Source: Rhodopila sp.
GTDB taxonomy: Bacteria; Pseudomonadota; Alphaproteobacteria; Acetobacterales; Acetobacteraceae
Length of the DNA stretch: 34,088 nucleotides
NCBI GenBank assembly: GCA_031291715.1
Contig: JARLIN010000012.1
Coordinates: 1-34,088 of the forward strand
Reading direction: 5' to 3'
Below, one piece after another: positions 1 to 8,758 of this stretch. The translations under genes and the position numbers were made by a program. Numbering within the stretch: the stretch's first letter is position 1; each line of letters starts with the position of its first letter. The notes beneath the pieces were generated by a model. The model was not told the DNA's origin. It was given only the letters and a program-made list of their open reading frames with translations, and ran no database searches.

Positions 1-49
1 CGGCCGGCCCGCGCATGTTGTCCTTGCCCGGCGAAAGTCATGTGGTCAT

Positions 50-70
50 GGCCCGGCGACCGTCCGGGCC
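50..70. repeat. REP-like palindrome GGCCCGG-CGACCGT-CCGGGCC
   Basis: Perfect 7-bp arms; related copies at 7579-7599, 9736-9754, 11119-11152 and 21728-21748. Confidence 0.7.
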
Positions 71-118
71 GTGACGGATGGGCAATGGCGTTGGGTTAGT
101 CTTTCCGCCGCTTGGTAT
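69..118 (+). repeat. Interspersed ~50-bp repeat, copy 1
   Basis: ccgtgacggatgggcaatggcgttgggttagtctttccgccgcttggtat; 42/50 identity by hand alignment to the reverse complement of 21631-21680. Confidence 0.75.
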
Positions 119-188
119 TGCCCCCCCCGACAAGCCGTAAAGCGTGTGGCGTCCGTGCCGGCAACGAACGCCACGCCAGGCTCCGGTA

Positions 189-1055
189 TCAGGATCCGTG
201 ATGGCCGGAGATCTGGACCAGCATACCGTCGGTGTTGCCGGCGGCATCGAGGTAGAAGCCGACAAGCTGCCCCTTGTCGTTCAGGCCGTTCACCACCGTC
301 ATGCCATGCGCATTGGGATCATCGATGGTCGTGTAGCTCTTGGATTGCGCATCGTAGAGGAAACCATGCGTGTTTCCCGCGGCGTCGGTGAACGACCCGA
401 CAACCTCGTCTTCGTTGTTCACGCCTAAAGCCTGCACCGAAACCGCGCCCTTCGGCCCGGCCAGCAGTTGAACCTTGCCGTCGTCATCGAGGAATCCTTC
501 GGTGTTCGCACCGTTCTGCACGAACCCGGCGATGTCGCCCTTGTTGTTGATCGCCGTGGCGGTGACGCTGGCGAATCCTTTGATATTCACCGCGTCGAAG
601 CTTCCTTTCCCGATGTCGTACGTAAAGCCATGAGAGTTGCCCTGGGCGTCAACATAGAAACCAACCGCCACGTCGTGGTCGTTCACGCCAAGAAGCTGTT
701 CCACCGTCGGCACGCCGGGAGCCGCCTTCGGTGCGTTCGGATCGACAACGTTCGTGAACGTCCCGTCATGGTCCACGAAGCCGAAGTTGTCTCCGTTGGC
801 GTCAGCCCAGAAACCCACCGTGCGGTCGTTGTTGTTGATGCCGGTGACCTGGGTTTGCTGCGAACCAGGGAAGTTCTCGTTCTGGTAGGATCCCTGGGTG
901 TAAGGCGGCGAAAGCGTGTAGCCCTTGTTCGGATGCACGGTCGGCGGCGTGCCGCTGCCGAAATAACCAGCAATCTTCCCCTCGTCGTTGATGCCGAGGA
1001 GCTGATTGAAGGTCGGATCGGCGTTGTCATTCAGTATTGTGAACTTGAGCGTCAT
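189..1055 (-). CDS. HAF-repeat protein (six ~40-45 aa G(I/V)N(D/N)...VGF...D(A)xGNxxGF units); candidate type I secretion substrate
   Basis: 288 aa ORF; repeated motifs LLGINDEGKIAGYF, VTGINNNDRTVGFWADANGDNFGF, LLGVNDHDVAVGFYVDAQGNSHGF, ATAINNKGDIAGFVQNGANTEGF, ALGVNNEDEVVGSFTDAAGNTHGF, VNGLNDKGQLVGFYLDAAGNTDGM; upstream ggag RBS; no N-terminal hydrophobic signal. Confidence 0.85.
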   Translation of the reverse strand: MTLKFTILNDNADPTFNQLLGINDEGKIAGYFGSGTPPTVHPNKGYTLSPPYTQGSYQNENFPGSQQTQVTGINNNDRTVGFWADANGDNFGFVDHDGTFTNVVDPNAPKAAPGVPTVEQLLGVNDHDVAVGFYVDAQGNSHGFTYDIGKGSFDAVNIKGFASVTATAINNKGDIAGFVQNGANTEGFLDDDGKVQLLAGPKGAVSVQALGVNNEDEVVGSFTDAAGNTHGFLYDAQSKSYTTIDDPNAHGMTVVNGLNDKGQLVGFYLDAAGNTDGMLVQISGHHGS

Positions 1056-1343
1056 GTGTCTTCTCCAGTTGTCTCGCGTTATTTCCCGATGTCGAAAGAG
1101 TCTCGGTTCGGGTCATCGCCTCTGACTGAACCGGGTGGTTCCGATCCAGTTGGCGACACGGAAAATGCATCGGCAGCACATGTCTCTCGGTGACCTCAGT
1201 CACGTTTCATGTCGATTGCTCAAAATCTTTGTCCGAAACGGATTTCCACCAGGCCTTGTGTCCACGGTCACTTCCGCCTCCCCCATCAATTGGCACTGAC
1301 GCGTTCGACAGCGATCCTGCTGCGACGACCAGGGAGCGTGACG

Positions 1344-3578
1344 ATGGATGCAGTTTCACATGAGGGCCAACAGGCCGGAATAAGGCCGGTTGATCCCAGC
1401 CAGGTGTCGACCCCAGGCGGCGCGGTGGCGATCCAGATCCGCCTGATGGCAATCGCGGCCGCCGCCCGTTTCCACGGCGTCGAACTCGAACGCAACGATC
1501 TGCGTTGTCCCACGGACGAGATACCGTCGCCGGCAGCCCTGACAGACTGGCTGCGTTCGAGCGGCCTTTGGGCCAAAGCCGTGAACCTCCCGTGGAAGCC
1601 ACTGACCGGTCTCGACCTCACCGCGCCCGTCGTTCTGCTGCTGACGGATGGCAGCGCCGTTCTCCTGGTCGCCAACGACAAGAAACGCGGCCTGGTCTGG
1701 ATCCGGCACTCCCGCCTCGCTCCGGCCGATCCGCCCGTGGCCCTGGACGAAACCCAGATGTCCAGGATCTGGAGCGGACAAGCCATCCTGATGCGCGCGA
1801 AGCGCACCGCCGCAAGCGAAGACGCCCCCTTTTCCCTGGCCTGGGTCGCCGAACTTGTGTGGATGGAACGGCACGCGATGCGCGACGTCGGCCTGGCCTC
1901 GATCGTGCTGAGCATCCTGACCGTCCTGCCCGCGCTGATGGTCATGACCGTCATCGATCAGGTCGTAACCCACCAGAGCCTGTCCACCCTCGTGCTGATC
2001 TCGCTGCTGATCGGCACTGCGATGCTGTCCGAAACACTGCTCGGCTATGCCCGCCGCCAATTGATCCTCGTGGTCGGCGCTCGGGTGGATGCAAAGTTGA
2101 ACCTGCACGTATTTCAACGGCTGCTTCGGCTGCCGCTGGATTATTTCGAACACAACCAGGCTGGCTACATCTGGTCGATGACCGGCCTGCAGATCACGAA
2201 GATCCGGGAGTTCCTGACCGGCAAGCTGCTGACCACGATGCTGGACCTGGTCACGTTGATCGTACTGCTACCGATCCTGTTTTTCCTCCAGCCCGTGCTT
2301 TCGTGGATGGTGCTGCTCTGCGCCGGCCTGATCGCCGGCATCATCGTGGCATTCATGAAGCCCATGAGCCGGCGCGTGAAGCGCTTCATCGATGCTGAAA
2401 CGGCGAAGTCCAGCGTCATGGTCGAAACGCTGCACGGTATCCGCACCGTGAAATCCCTCGCACTGGAGCCCCAACAAAAGGATCGCTGGGACGCACGCGC
2501 TGCCGAAGCCACACAGGCGAAAGTCGCCGCCGGCCGGCTGGCCAACCTGCCGCAAATGATCATCAATCCGATCGAAGGCTTCATGCAGCGCGGCGTGCTG
2601 CTGGTCGGCGCCTACATCGCGCTCACCGATCCCGGAACGGTCGCCGTCGGCGGCCTGGTCGCGTTCATGATGCTGAGTGCCCGTGTCGCCCAGCCTCTGG
2701 CAAGTCTGGCCAAGCTGATGGAAGACATCGGTGAAGTCCGCACCGCGACCGCCCTGGCCGCGTCGGTGCTGAACCAGCGTCCTGAATCGGCGGATCCGGC
2801 CGCAGGCATCCGTCCTCGCTTCCAGGGCGCGATTTCGTTCCGTAAAGTCGCCTACAGCTACCCCAACGCCACCGCACCCGCACTCGATCAGATCAGCTTC
2901 GGGATCGCGCCCGGAACGGTACTGGGTGTGGTTGGCCGCAGCGGTTCTGGCAAGTCCACAGTCACGCGCCTGCTGCAGGGTATCAGCCGTGACTACAAAG
3001 GTATCGTCAGTATCGATGGGATCGATTTGCGGGACATCAACCTGGCGCATCTGCGGCGCAACCTGGGTGTCGTGCTGCAAGAGAACTTCCTGTTCCGCGG
3101 CACGATCTCGGACAACATTCTCGCCGGCCGTCCGGGCCTGACCCTGTCAGACGCGGTGCGCGCCGCGCGTCTTGCCGGCGCGGCGGAGTTCATCGAGCGC
3201 CTGCCGAACGGCTACGAAACGATGATCGAAGAAGGCTCGCCGAACTTGTCAGGGGGTCAGCGGCAGCGGCTGGCGATCGCCCGCGCCTTGGTTCACGACC
3301 CGCGCATCCTGATCCTGGATGAAGCCACCAGCGCGCTCGACCCCGAAAGCGAGGCTTTGGTGAATGCCAACCTGGCGCAGATGGCCCGCGGCCGCACCAT
3401 GGTCATCGTCTCCCACCGGCTGTCTTCCCTCACCGATTGCGACGCGATCCTCGTGCTCGATCAAGGGCGCGTCCTGGATGTCGGGCCCCACAGCGAACTC
3501 ATCACCCGCTGCCCGACCTATCAGCAGCTCTGGCACCAGCAGAACCGCCACATGCTCACCGCTCAACAGGGAGTTTGA
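1344..3578 (+). CDS. Type I secretion system permease/ATPase with N-terminal C39-like (non-catalytic) domain
   Basis: ABC exporter fold; Walker A GRSGSGKST, signature LSGGQRQRLAIARAL, Walker B ILILDEATSALD; N-terminal ~130 aa resembles HlyB-type C39-like domain without an evident catalytic Cys; ATG at 1344 preceded by agggag (the ORF track start at 1209 is likely too long). Confidence 0.93.
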   Translation: MDAVSHEGQQAGIRPVDPSQVSTPGGAVAIQIRLMAIAAAARFHGVELERNDLRCPTDEIPSPAALTDWLRSSGLWAKAVNLPWKPLTGLDLTAPVVLLLTDGSAVLLVANDKKRGLVWIRHSRLAPADPPVALDETQMSRIWSGQAILMRAKRTAASEDAPFSLAWVAELVWMERHAMRDVGLASIVLSILTVLPALMVMTVIDQVVTHQSLSTLVLISLLIGTAMLSETLLGYARRQLILVVGARVDAKLNLHVFQRLLRLPLDYFEHNQAGYIWSMTGLQITKIREFLTGKLLTTMLDLVTLIVLLPILFFLQPVLSWMVLLCAGLIAGIIVAFMKPMSRRVKRFIDAETAKSSVMVETLHGIRTVKSLALEPQQKDRWDARAAEATQAKVAAGRLANLPQMIINPIEGFMQRGVLLVGAYIALTDPGTVAVGGLVAFMMLSARVAQPLASLAKLMEDIGEVRTATALAASVLNQRPESADPAAGIRPRFQGAISFRKVAYSYPNATAPALDQISFGIAPGTVLGVVGRSGSGKSTVTRLLQGISRDYKGIVSIDGIDLRDINLAHLRRNLGVVLQENFLFRGTISDNILAGRPGLTLSDAVRAARLAGAAEFIERLPNGYETMIEEGSPNLSGGQRQRLAIARALVHDPRILILDEATSALDPESEALVNANLAQMARGRTMVIVSHRLSSLTDCDAILVLDQGRVLDVGPHSELITRCPTYQQLWHQQNRHMLTAQQGV

Positions 3579-3581
3579 ACC

Positions 3582-4964
3582 ATGTCCGTCACCACACTCG
3601 CCGCGCCCCCCGACAACACACGGGCTTTGCTGGAATTCCAGTCACCGACCGCGGCGGTCATCGCGGATCGAATCCCGGTTAGCGGACGCGTAACGATCTG
3701 GGTCATCGCCGCGGCGATCCTGTCGTCCATCGGGATCATGGGGTGCTACCCGGTTGATCGTGTCGTCGCCGCCCCCGGCAAGGTCGTCGCAAAGATACCG
3801 AACATGGTCGTGCAGCCGCTGGATACCTCGATCATCCGTCAGATCGATGTCCACGAGGGCGAAGTGGTGCACGCCGGCGACCGGCTGGCGATGCTCGACC
3901 CGACATTCGCTGCGGCGGATGCCGGTTCGCTCGATACGCAGGTGGCCAGCCTGCAAGCCGAAGTCGATCGGCTGGACGCCGAAGCGGAAGGCCGATCCTA
4001 CCTTGGGAACGGCAGTCCCCCGAGCCAGTTGCAGGCGATGATCTTCGCCCAGAGGCACGCCGAAAGGACGGCGAAACTCGAAACCTACCGCCAGCGTATC
4101 GACAGCGCGAAGGCCAAGGTTGCCCAGACCGAGACCGACATCGCGAGCTACGCCGAGGAATTCAGGGTCGCCCAGACGAAAGAGGGCATGCGCAAGCAGC
4201 TCGAGCAGATGCAGGTCGGCAGCAGACTGAACACGCTGGATGCCGGCGCACAGCGGGCCGAGATCAACCGGTCCCTGCAGGCAGCCTTCGCCAATAACGC
4301 GGCGGCGAAAAGCGACCTGGACGGGCTGATCGCCGAACGCGACGCCTATGTGCAGCAAATCAAGGGCGAGACGGCGCAGCAACTGACGGAACAGGGACGC
4401 AAGCTGTCCGACGCCCTTGAGCAGCAGAACAAGGCACGTCTCCGTCGAAATCTGGTTGACCTTCGCGCCGACCGGGACGCGGTCGTCCTGAGCGTGGCGA
4501 AGGTCTCGGTAGGTTCGGTTGTCCAGTCCGGCGACGAGCTGATCACGCTGGTCCCGACCGACGCGCCGTTGGAGATCGAGGCCAGCATCCCTGCCCGCGA
4601 CGCGGGCTTCGTTCAGGCCGGCAACCCGGCGGTGATCAAGTTCGACACGTTCCCCTATACGACCTATGGCTATGCGACCGGCACGCTGAACACCGTCAGC
4701 GCCGACAGCTTCTCTGATGCGCGGAACGGCCGCGAGCGTCCGAGCCGGCCGCCCATATCCCAGCCGGAGGCGAACGGCGGAGCGACATTCTTCCGTGCCG
4801 GCCTGTCGCTGGATGAGATGAAGCTGCACAACCTGCCGGCCGGGTTCCACATGACCCCAGGCATGCCGGTGACGGCGGACATCAAGGTTGGGCGGCGGAC
4901 GGTGCTGGCCTATCTGATGTCGCGCGTGGTCCCCACCCTGACGGAAGGGATGCGCGAACCATGA
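3582..4964 (+). CDS. HlyD family type I secretion membrane fusion protein
   Basis: Starts 3 nt after the ABC transporter stop; one N-terminal TM, lipoyl/barrel motif (VVAAPGKVVAK...VQPLDTSIIRQIDVHEGEVVHAGDRLAMLDPT), coiled coil, C-terminal PGMPVTADIKVGRRTVLAYLMSRV. Confidence 0.93.
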   Translation: MSVTTLAAPPDNTRALLEFQSPTAAVIADRIPVSGRVTIWVIAAAILSSIGIMGCYPVDRVVAAPGKVVAKIPNMVVQPLDTSIIRQIDVHEGEVVHAGDRLAMLDPTFAAADAGSLDTQVASLQAEVDRLDAEAEGRSYLGNGSPPSQLQAMIFAQRHAERTAKLETYRQRIDSAKAKVAQTETDIASYAEEFRVAQTKEGMRKQLEQMQVGSRLNTLDAGAQRAEINRSLQAAFANNAAAKSDLDGLIAERDAYVQQIKGETAQQLTEQGRKLSDALEQQNKARLRRNLVDLRADRDAVVLSVAKVSVGSVVQSGDELITLVPTDAPLEIEASIPARDAGFVQAGNPAVIKFDTFPYTTYGYATGTLNTVSADSFSDARNGRERPSRPPISQPEANGGATFFRAGLSLDEMKLHNLPAGFHMTPGMPVTADIKVGRRTVLAYLMSRVVPTLTEGMREP

Positions 4965-4971
4965 GCCGACG

Positions 4972-5014
4972 ATGCGGGACGGGATCGCGGTTACACGCTG
5001 GCCCCGTCCCGCAT
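4972..5014. terminator. Perfect 12-bp inverted repeat between convergent hlyD-like and cyclase genes; possible bidirectional terminator
   Basis: ATGCGGGACGGG (4972-4983) / CCCGTCCCGCAT (5003-5014), spanning the cyclase stop codon at 4991-4993; no T tract, so terminator function is uncertain. Confidence 0.4.
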
Positions 5015-6712
5015 AGCTACAAATTCCTTCAACTGCCTTACCATCTCGATCGGATGCACCAGCAGCGGTTCACTGCGCCCCCGCAACGTGGTTTCTCGTC
5101 CCGGCAGTGCGTCCGGCGACAGACCGGCGATCCTCCAGACATCGTGTGATATCACGGCCTCGCAGCCAAAATGTTTGCACGATCCTTCGAGGCGGGCGGC
5201 GACGTTCGCGGCGTCACCCAGGGTGGTAAAGGTCCGCATCGCGCCGTATCCGATTTCTCCCACAACCGCCGAACCGCAATGCACGCCGACGCCGAACCTG
5301 ATCTCTTCCCCGGTTTCGGCAAGCAGCACGCGATTGAGGTTTTCGACGTTGTGCCCAATCGCGATCAGCGCCGAGAGCGCCTGACGGCAGGCCTCCGTCG
5401 ATCCGCATCCAAGCCCGAATGTCGCCATCAGCCCATCGCCCAGGAAGTGGCTGACACGTCCGCCGTTTGCGTCCACCGCCGCGCCGGCCGCGGTGACGAA
5501 GCGATCCACGATGAAAACCGCGTCGAACGGCAGCCGCGTTTCGATCAGGCGAGTTGAATCCCGCATATCCACCATCAGGACGACGATAAACCGCTCCTCA
5601 CCCGGCATCGGCCATTCCCGGCGGCGCAGGGCCGCCAGCGGCCAGTCCGCCGGCAACAGCGGCACCACACTGATGTCGCCCATCGGCCGCAACTGGCAGG
5701 CCAGCCGCACCACGGGCTCCGCTGCGATCCGACGCAGTACGGCCTGCTCGCCAGGTAACGGGGGCGGAATGCGGCCCGTACCGGCGATGACACGGATGCG
5801 GCAGGTGGAGCAGCGACCACGGCCGCCGCAGATGCTGGCGTGCGGGATACGCGCGCTCCGGCTCGCCTCCAGCACGCTGAAGCCGATCGGCACACGGACC
5901 GAACGGCCGTTCGGGTAGGTCACGCGGATCGCCGTGCCCCGCCATTCCCGCCATGCGCGAACAAGGCGGGCCAGCAGCACGAAGGCAAGAAGGGCCGCTG
6001 CCGTCCACAGGCTCCGATCGCGCCAAAGCACCAGTTGTTGGTTGTGCGGCGGTGTGCCGATCTGCCAGGGATTGAGGTTCGCCGCCCGCCAGGCCGGGTC
6101 CTGTGCCAGGCTCAGCATCGTCCGACCGCCCTGGAAGAAGCCCAGCAAAGCCAGGACCGGCAGCAGGATCGCCGAGCAGAACAGATACGGCATCCATCGG
6201 GTGAACATCGGCTTCAGCCGCAGCCACTGGTAAAGGCCGATGCAGCCATGGATCCAGGCGACGATCAGCACCGACACCTGAAGCACCCCGAGGTGCGGCG
6301 CGCTGACCCAGAAGGAGTATAATTCCTGCGCATAGCCTTTCTCGGTGGCGTACACAGCCAATGAGATTCGCGTGACGAACAGATGGTTCATCAGCAGAAA
6401 CGGGATGCTCAGTCCGAGCACAAGTTGTACCACTTCGGTCACGGTCCAACCAAAGTGCCGTCGCTCATAGAAGGCCCACAGTCCCAGCAGATAATGCGTC
6501 GTAAGCGCGCTGTAGAGGACAGCGGTCCCTATAACGCCCTGCCAGACCCACTTCTGCACGACCATGCCGGCTTCCATCGCTGGGATGGAGATGTTGCCAA
6601 GCGAATGATTCAGAAGGTGACTCGTAACATAGTAAAACAGCGTCAGGCCGGTGACGAGCCGCAGCTTTCGCAGCCATAGCGGTTTCGCCCGGACGTGAGC
6701 CGAACCCGTCAT
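4991..6712 (-). CDS. Membrane class III adenylate/guanylate cyclase with His-rich multi-TM (SDH/heme-b-like) anchor and internal [2Fe-2S] ferredoxin domain
   Basis: N-terminal six or so TM helices with His in TSHLLNHS, TTHYLLGLW, LLMNHLF, AWIHGCIGLYQW; ferredoxin motif CGGRGRCSTCRIRV...LACQL; cyclase domain VVLMVDMRDST, FLGDGLMATFG, FTTLGDAANVAARLEG. Confidence 0.9.
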   Translation of the reverse strand: MTGSAHVRAKPLWLRKLRLVTGLTLFYYVTSHLLNHSLGNISIPAMEAGMVVQKWVWQGVIGTAVLYSALTTHYLLGLWAFYERRHFGWTVTEVVQLVLGLSIPFLLMNHLFVTRISLAVYATEKGYAQELYSFWVSAPHLGVLQVSVLIVAWIHGCIGLYQWLRLKPMFTRWMPYLFCSAILLPVLALLGFFQGGRTMLSLAQDPAWRAANLNPWQIGTPPHNQQLVLWRDRSLWTAAALLAFVLLARLVRAWREWRGTAIRVTYPNGRSVRVPIGFSVLEASRSARIPHASICGGRGRCSTCRIRVIAGTGRIPPPLPGEQAVLRRIAAEPVVRLACQLRPMGDISVVPLLPADWPLAALRRREWPMPGEERFIVVLMVDMRDSTRLIETRLPFDAVFIVDRFVTAAGAAVDANGGRVSHFLGDGLMATFGLGCGSTEACRQALSALIAIGHNVENLNRVLLAETGEEIRFGVGVHCGSAVVGEIGYGAMRTFTTLGDAANVAARLEGSCKHFGCEAVISHDVWRIAGLSPDALPGRETTLRGRSEPLLVHPIEMVRQLKEFVAMRDGASV

Positions 6713-6736
6713 GCGATCAACGGCCGGTCATCGGCG

Positions 6737-7432
6737 TCAGTTCAGCGACGGCAGCGCCTGGGCGTTCACAATGACCATGCGGCCGTTGTCCTTGCCCAGT
6801 ACACCATCCTCCTCCCATTGGCGTATCTGCCGGTTCACCTTTTCCCGAGATGCGCCAACGAGGGTGCTGATATCCTTCTGGGACAGCCTGACCTCGATGC
6901 GCGTGCCGCTCCGAACCGGAACGCCGTAGTCGTTTCCTAACCGGACCAGAAGCCGACCCAGCCGGGTTGGCAGGTCGAGTAGCGCCATATCCTCCAGCAT
7001 TCCGTTCGCCCGTCGCAGACGGCGGCTCAGAAGCGCCATCAGGTGCAGGCAAAGCTCGCTGTTAGACCGTAACATATGCAGGAACTGACCGCGTTCGATA
7101 AGCAGAAGGACACAGTCCTCTTGCGCGGTCACATCAGCGCTGCACGGTTCCCCATCCAACAGCGACAGCTCGCCAAGCACCTCGCCGGTGCCGAGAACGG
7201 TGAGCGTGACCTCCTTTCCGTCCTCCGAGATGACGCTGATCCGCACCCGGCCGGACATGATCACCATCATGCCGCCATTGGGATCGCCGCGCCGAAGGAT
7301 GATCGCACCACGCGAAATCCACCGCACGACCGTCCGGGCCACAATGGCATCGAGATCGTCCGGCCTCAGCGCCTGAAAAAGCTGTGTCTGGGCAAGCGCC
7401 ACACGCCGCGTGGCAGCATCTATCGTTTTCAT
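6737..7432 (-). CDS. Crp/Fnr family transcriptional regulator
   Basis: Cyclic-nucleotide-binding fold (GEVLGELSLLDGEPCSADVTA) plus HTH (LSQKDISTLVGASREKVNRQIRQWEEDGVL); likely start MKTIDAATRR at 7432; ends 24 bp before the cyclase ORF on the same strand. Confidence 0.92.
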   Translation of the reverse strand: MKTIDAATRRVALAQTQLFQALRPDDLDAIVARTVVRWISRGAIILRRGDPNGGMMVIMSGRVRISVISEDGKEVTLTVLGTGEVLGELSLLDGEPCSADVTAQEDCVLLLIERGQFLHMLRSNSELCLHLMALLSRRLRRANGMLEDMALLDLPTRLGRLLVRLGNDYGVPVRSGTRIEVRLSQKDISTLVGASREKVNRQIRQWEEDGVLGKDNGRMVIVNAQALPSLN

Positions 7433-7716
7433 GGAACAACAGTCCCCGTCGAAGATCCCGTTCGGATCATTGATGGGCCAAGCGGCCGGCCATGGGAAGC
7501 GTTGCAAGCGGTTACTATCGCAAGTGTGTCGTACCTATCGGCGATGAGCTTGGTACGTGGCTGCCCCGCCACTCTCGTGACCCGGCGACAGTCCGGGGGC
7601 TTTCGGCTCCCAATCGCACCGGCCGGCCGGCGCGGAGGCAATCCGCCGCTGGGTGTCGGGATGGACTTTCCTCACGCTTCCGGACAAAGTCTTTGCAAGA
7701 ACCAGGGAGAACGACC

Positions 7717-8751
7717 ATGCGTTTCGGACTTTTCGGAGCCGCGCAGGCACAACGGGGCGGCGCGCCGGACGTCGATAGCGCAGCCGGATTTAACGACTAC
7801 ATCGAATACCTTATTGAAGCCGAAGCGCTCGGCTACCACAGTTCCTTCATTGTCGAGCATCATTTCACCGGGTTCGGCCAGGTCTCCGCCACGCTGAACC
7901 TGCTGAGCTGGATTGGCGCCAAGACCACCACGTTGCGCCTTGGGACAGCGGTCATCGTGCTGCCCTGGCACAACCCGGTCCTGCTGGCCGAACAAGCCGC
8001 GACCGTGGACCTGCTTTCCGGCGGCCGCCTGGATTTTGGCATCGGCAAGGGTTACCGGCACAACGAATTCGTCGGTTTCCGCATCCCGATGGAAGATGCC
8101 GGCGCCCGCTTCGAGGAATCGATCGACATCATCACCAGGTCCTGGACTTCGAACGAGCGATTTTCGTTCCATGGCAAGTTCTGGCAGTTCGAGGACATCA
8201 TCGTCGAGCCGCCGACCAGCCAGAAGCCGCACCCGCCGTTCTGGCAAGGTGCTGGCCATGCGGACAGTATCCGCAAGGTGGCGGGGCACGGGCATAACCT
8301 GTTGCTGGATCAGTTCGCTTCGATCGACGAAACGATCAATCGCTTCAATACCTACAAGGCGGCGATGCTGGCCAACGGCTTCGGCTTCGACCCGTCTCAG
8401 GTCGGCGTGGCCCGCGCCTTCTTCGTCGCCGATACGGAAGAAGAGAAGGCCGCGGCGGTGGAGCGGCGGATGACGGCGCAGCGTCGGTTGCACGCCATCA
8501 GCCAACGACCGGATGGCAATAACACCGCCAGCATCATGGCTTTCTCCGACACGCGCGAAGCCAGCGAGGAGAGCGCATTGTACGGCACGCCGGATGAGAT
8601 CTGCCGCAAGATCGAGCGGCTCCAGGCCCAGGGCGTCGAGTATATACTGCTGAACGGCGGCGGAACCTCGCGTCAGAACCTGCGACGCTTCGCGAAGGAG
8701 GTGATGCCGCATTTCCGGACGGAAGGCTCGTCCCGGACGGCGGCGGCTTAG
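7717..8751 (+). CDS. LLM class flavin-dependent oxidoreductase (bacterial luciferase-like monooxygenase)
   Basis: MRFGLFGAAQAQRGG...YHSSFIVEHHFTGFGQVS...LRLGTAVIVLPWHNPVLLAEQAATVDLLSGGRLDFGIGKGY; RBS agggaga before ATG at 7717. Confidence 0.92.
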   Translation: MRFGLFGAAQAQRGGAPDVDSAAGFNDYIEYLIEAEALGYHSSFIVEHHFTGFGQVSATLNLLSWIGAKTTTLRLGTAVIVLPWHNPVLLAEQAATVDLLSGGRLDFGIGKGYRHNEFVGFRIPMEDAGARFEESIDIITRSWTSNERFSFHGKFWQFEDIIVEPPTSQKPHPPFWQGAGHADSIRKVAGHGHNLLLDQFASIDETINRFNTYKAAMLANGFGFDPSQVGVARAFFVADTEEEKAAAVERRMTAQRRLHAISQRPDGNNTASIMAFSDTREASEESALYGTPDEICRKIERLQAQGVEYILLNGGGTSRQNLRRFAKEVMPHFRTEGSSRTAAA

Positions 8752-8758
8752 GTGCCTC

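Noticed and set aside
71-428. Plus ORFs 71-391 and 144-428
   Set aside because: Antisense to the HAF-repeat gene and repeat DNA; no recognisable product.
189-1055. RTX toxin
   Set aside because: No GGxGxDxUx nonapeptides; repeats fit the HAF type instead.
1356-3080. Long antisense ORFs (1356-2153 -, 2268-3080 -) opposite the T1SS ABC transporter
   Set aside because: High-GC shadow ORFs; the plus-strand frame has full conserved ABC motifs and the antisense products are low-complexity Arg/Gly/His-rich.
3642-4850. 402-aa minus ORF opposite hlyD-like gene
   Set aside because: Shadow ORF of a clear HlyD family CDS; no recognisable domain.
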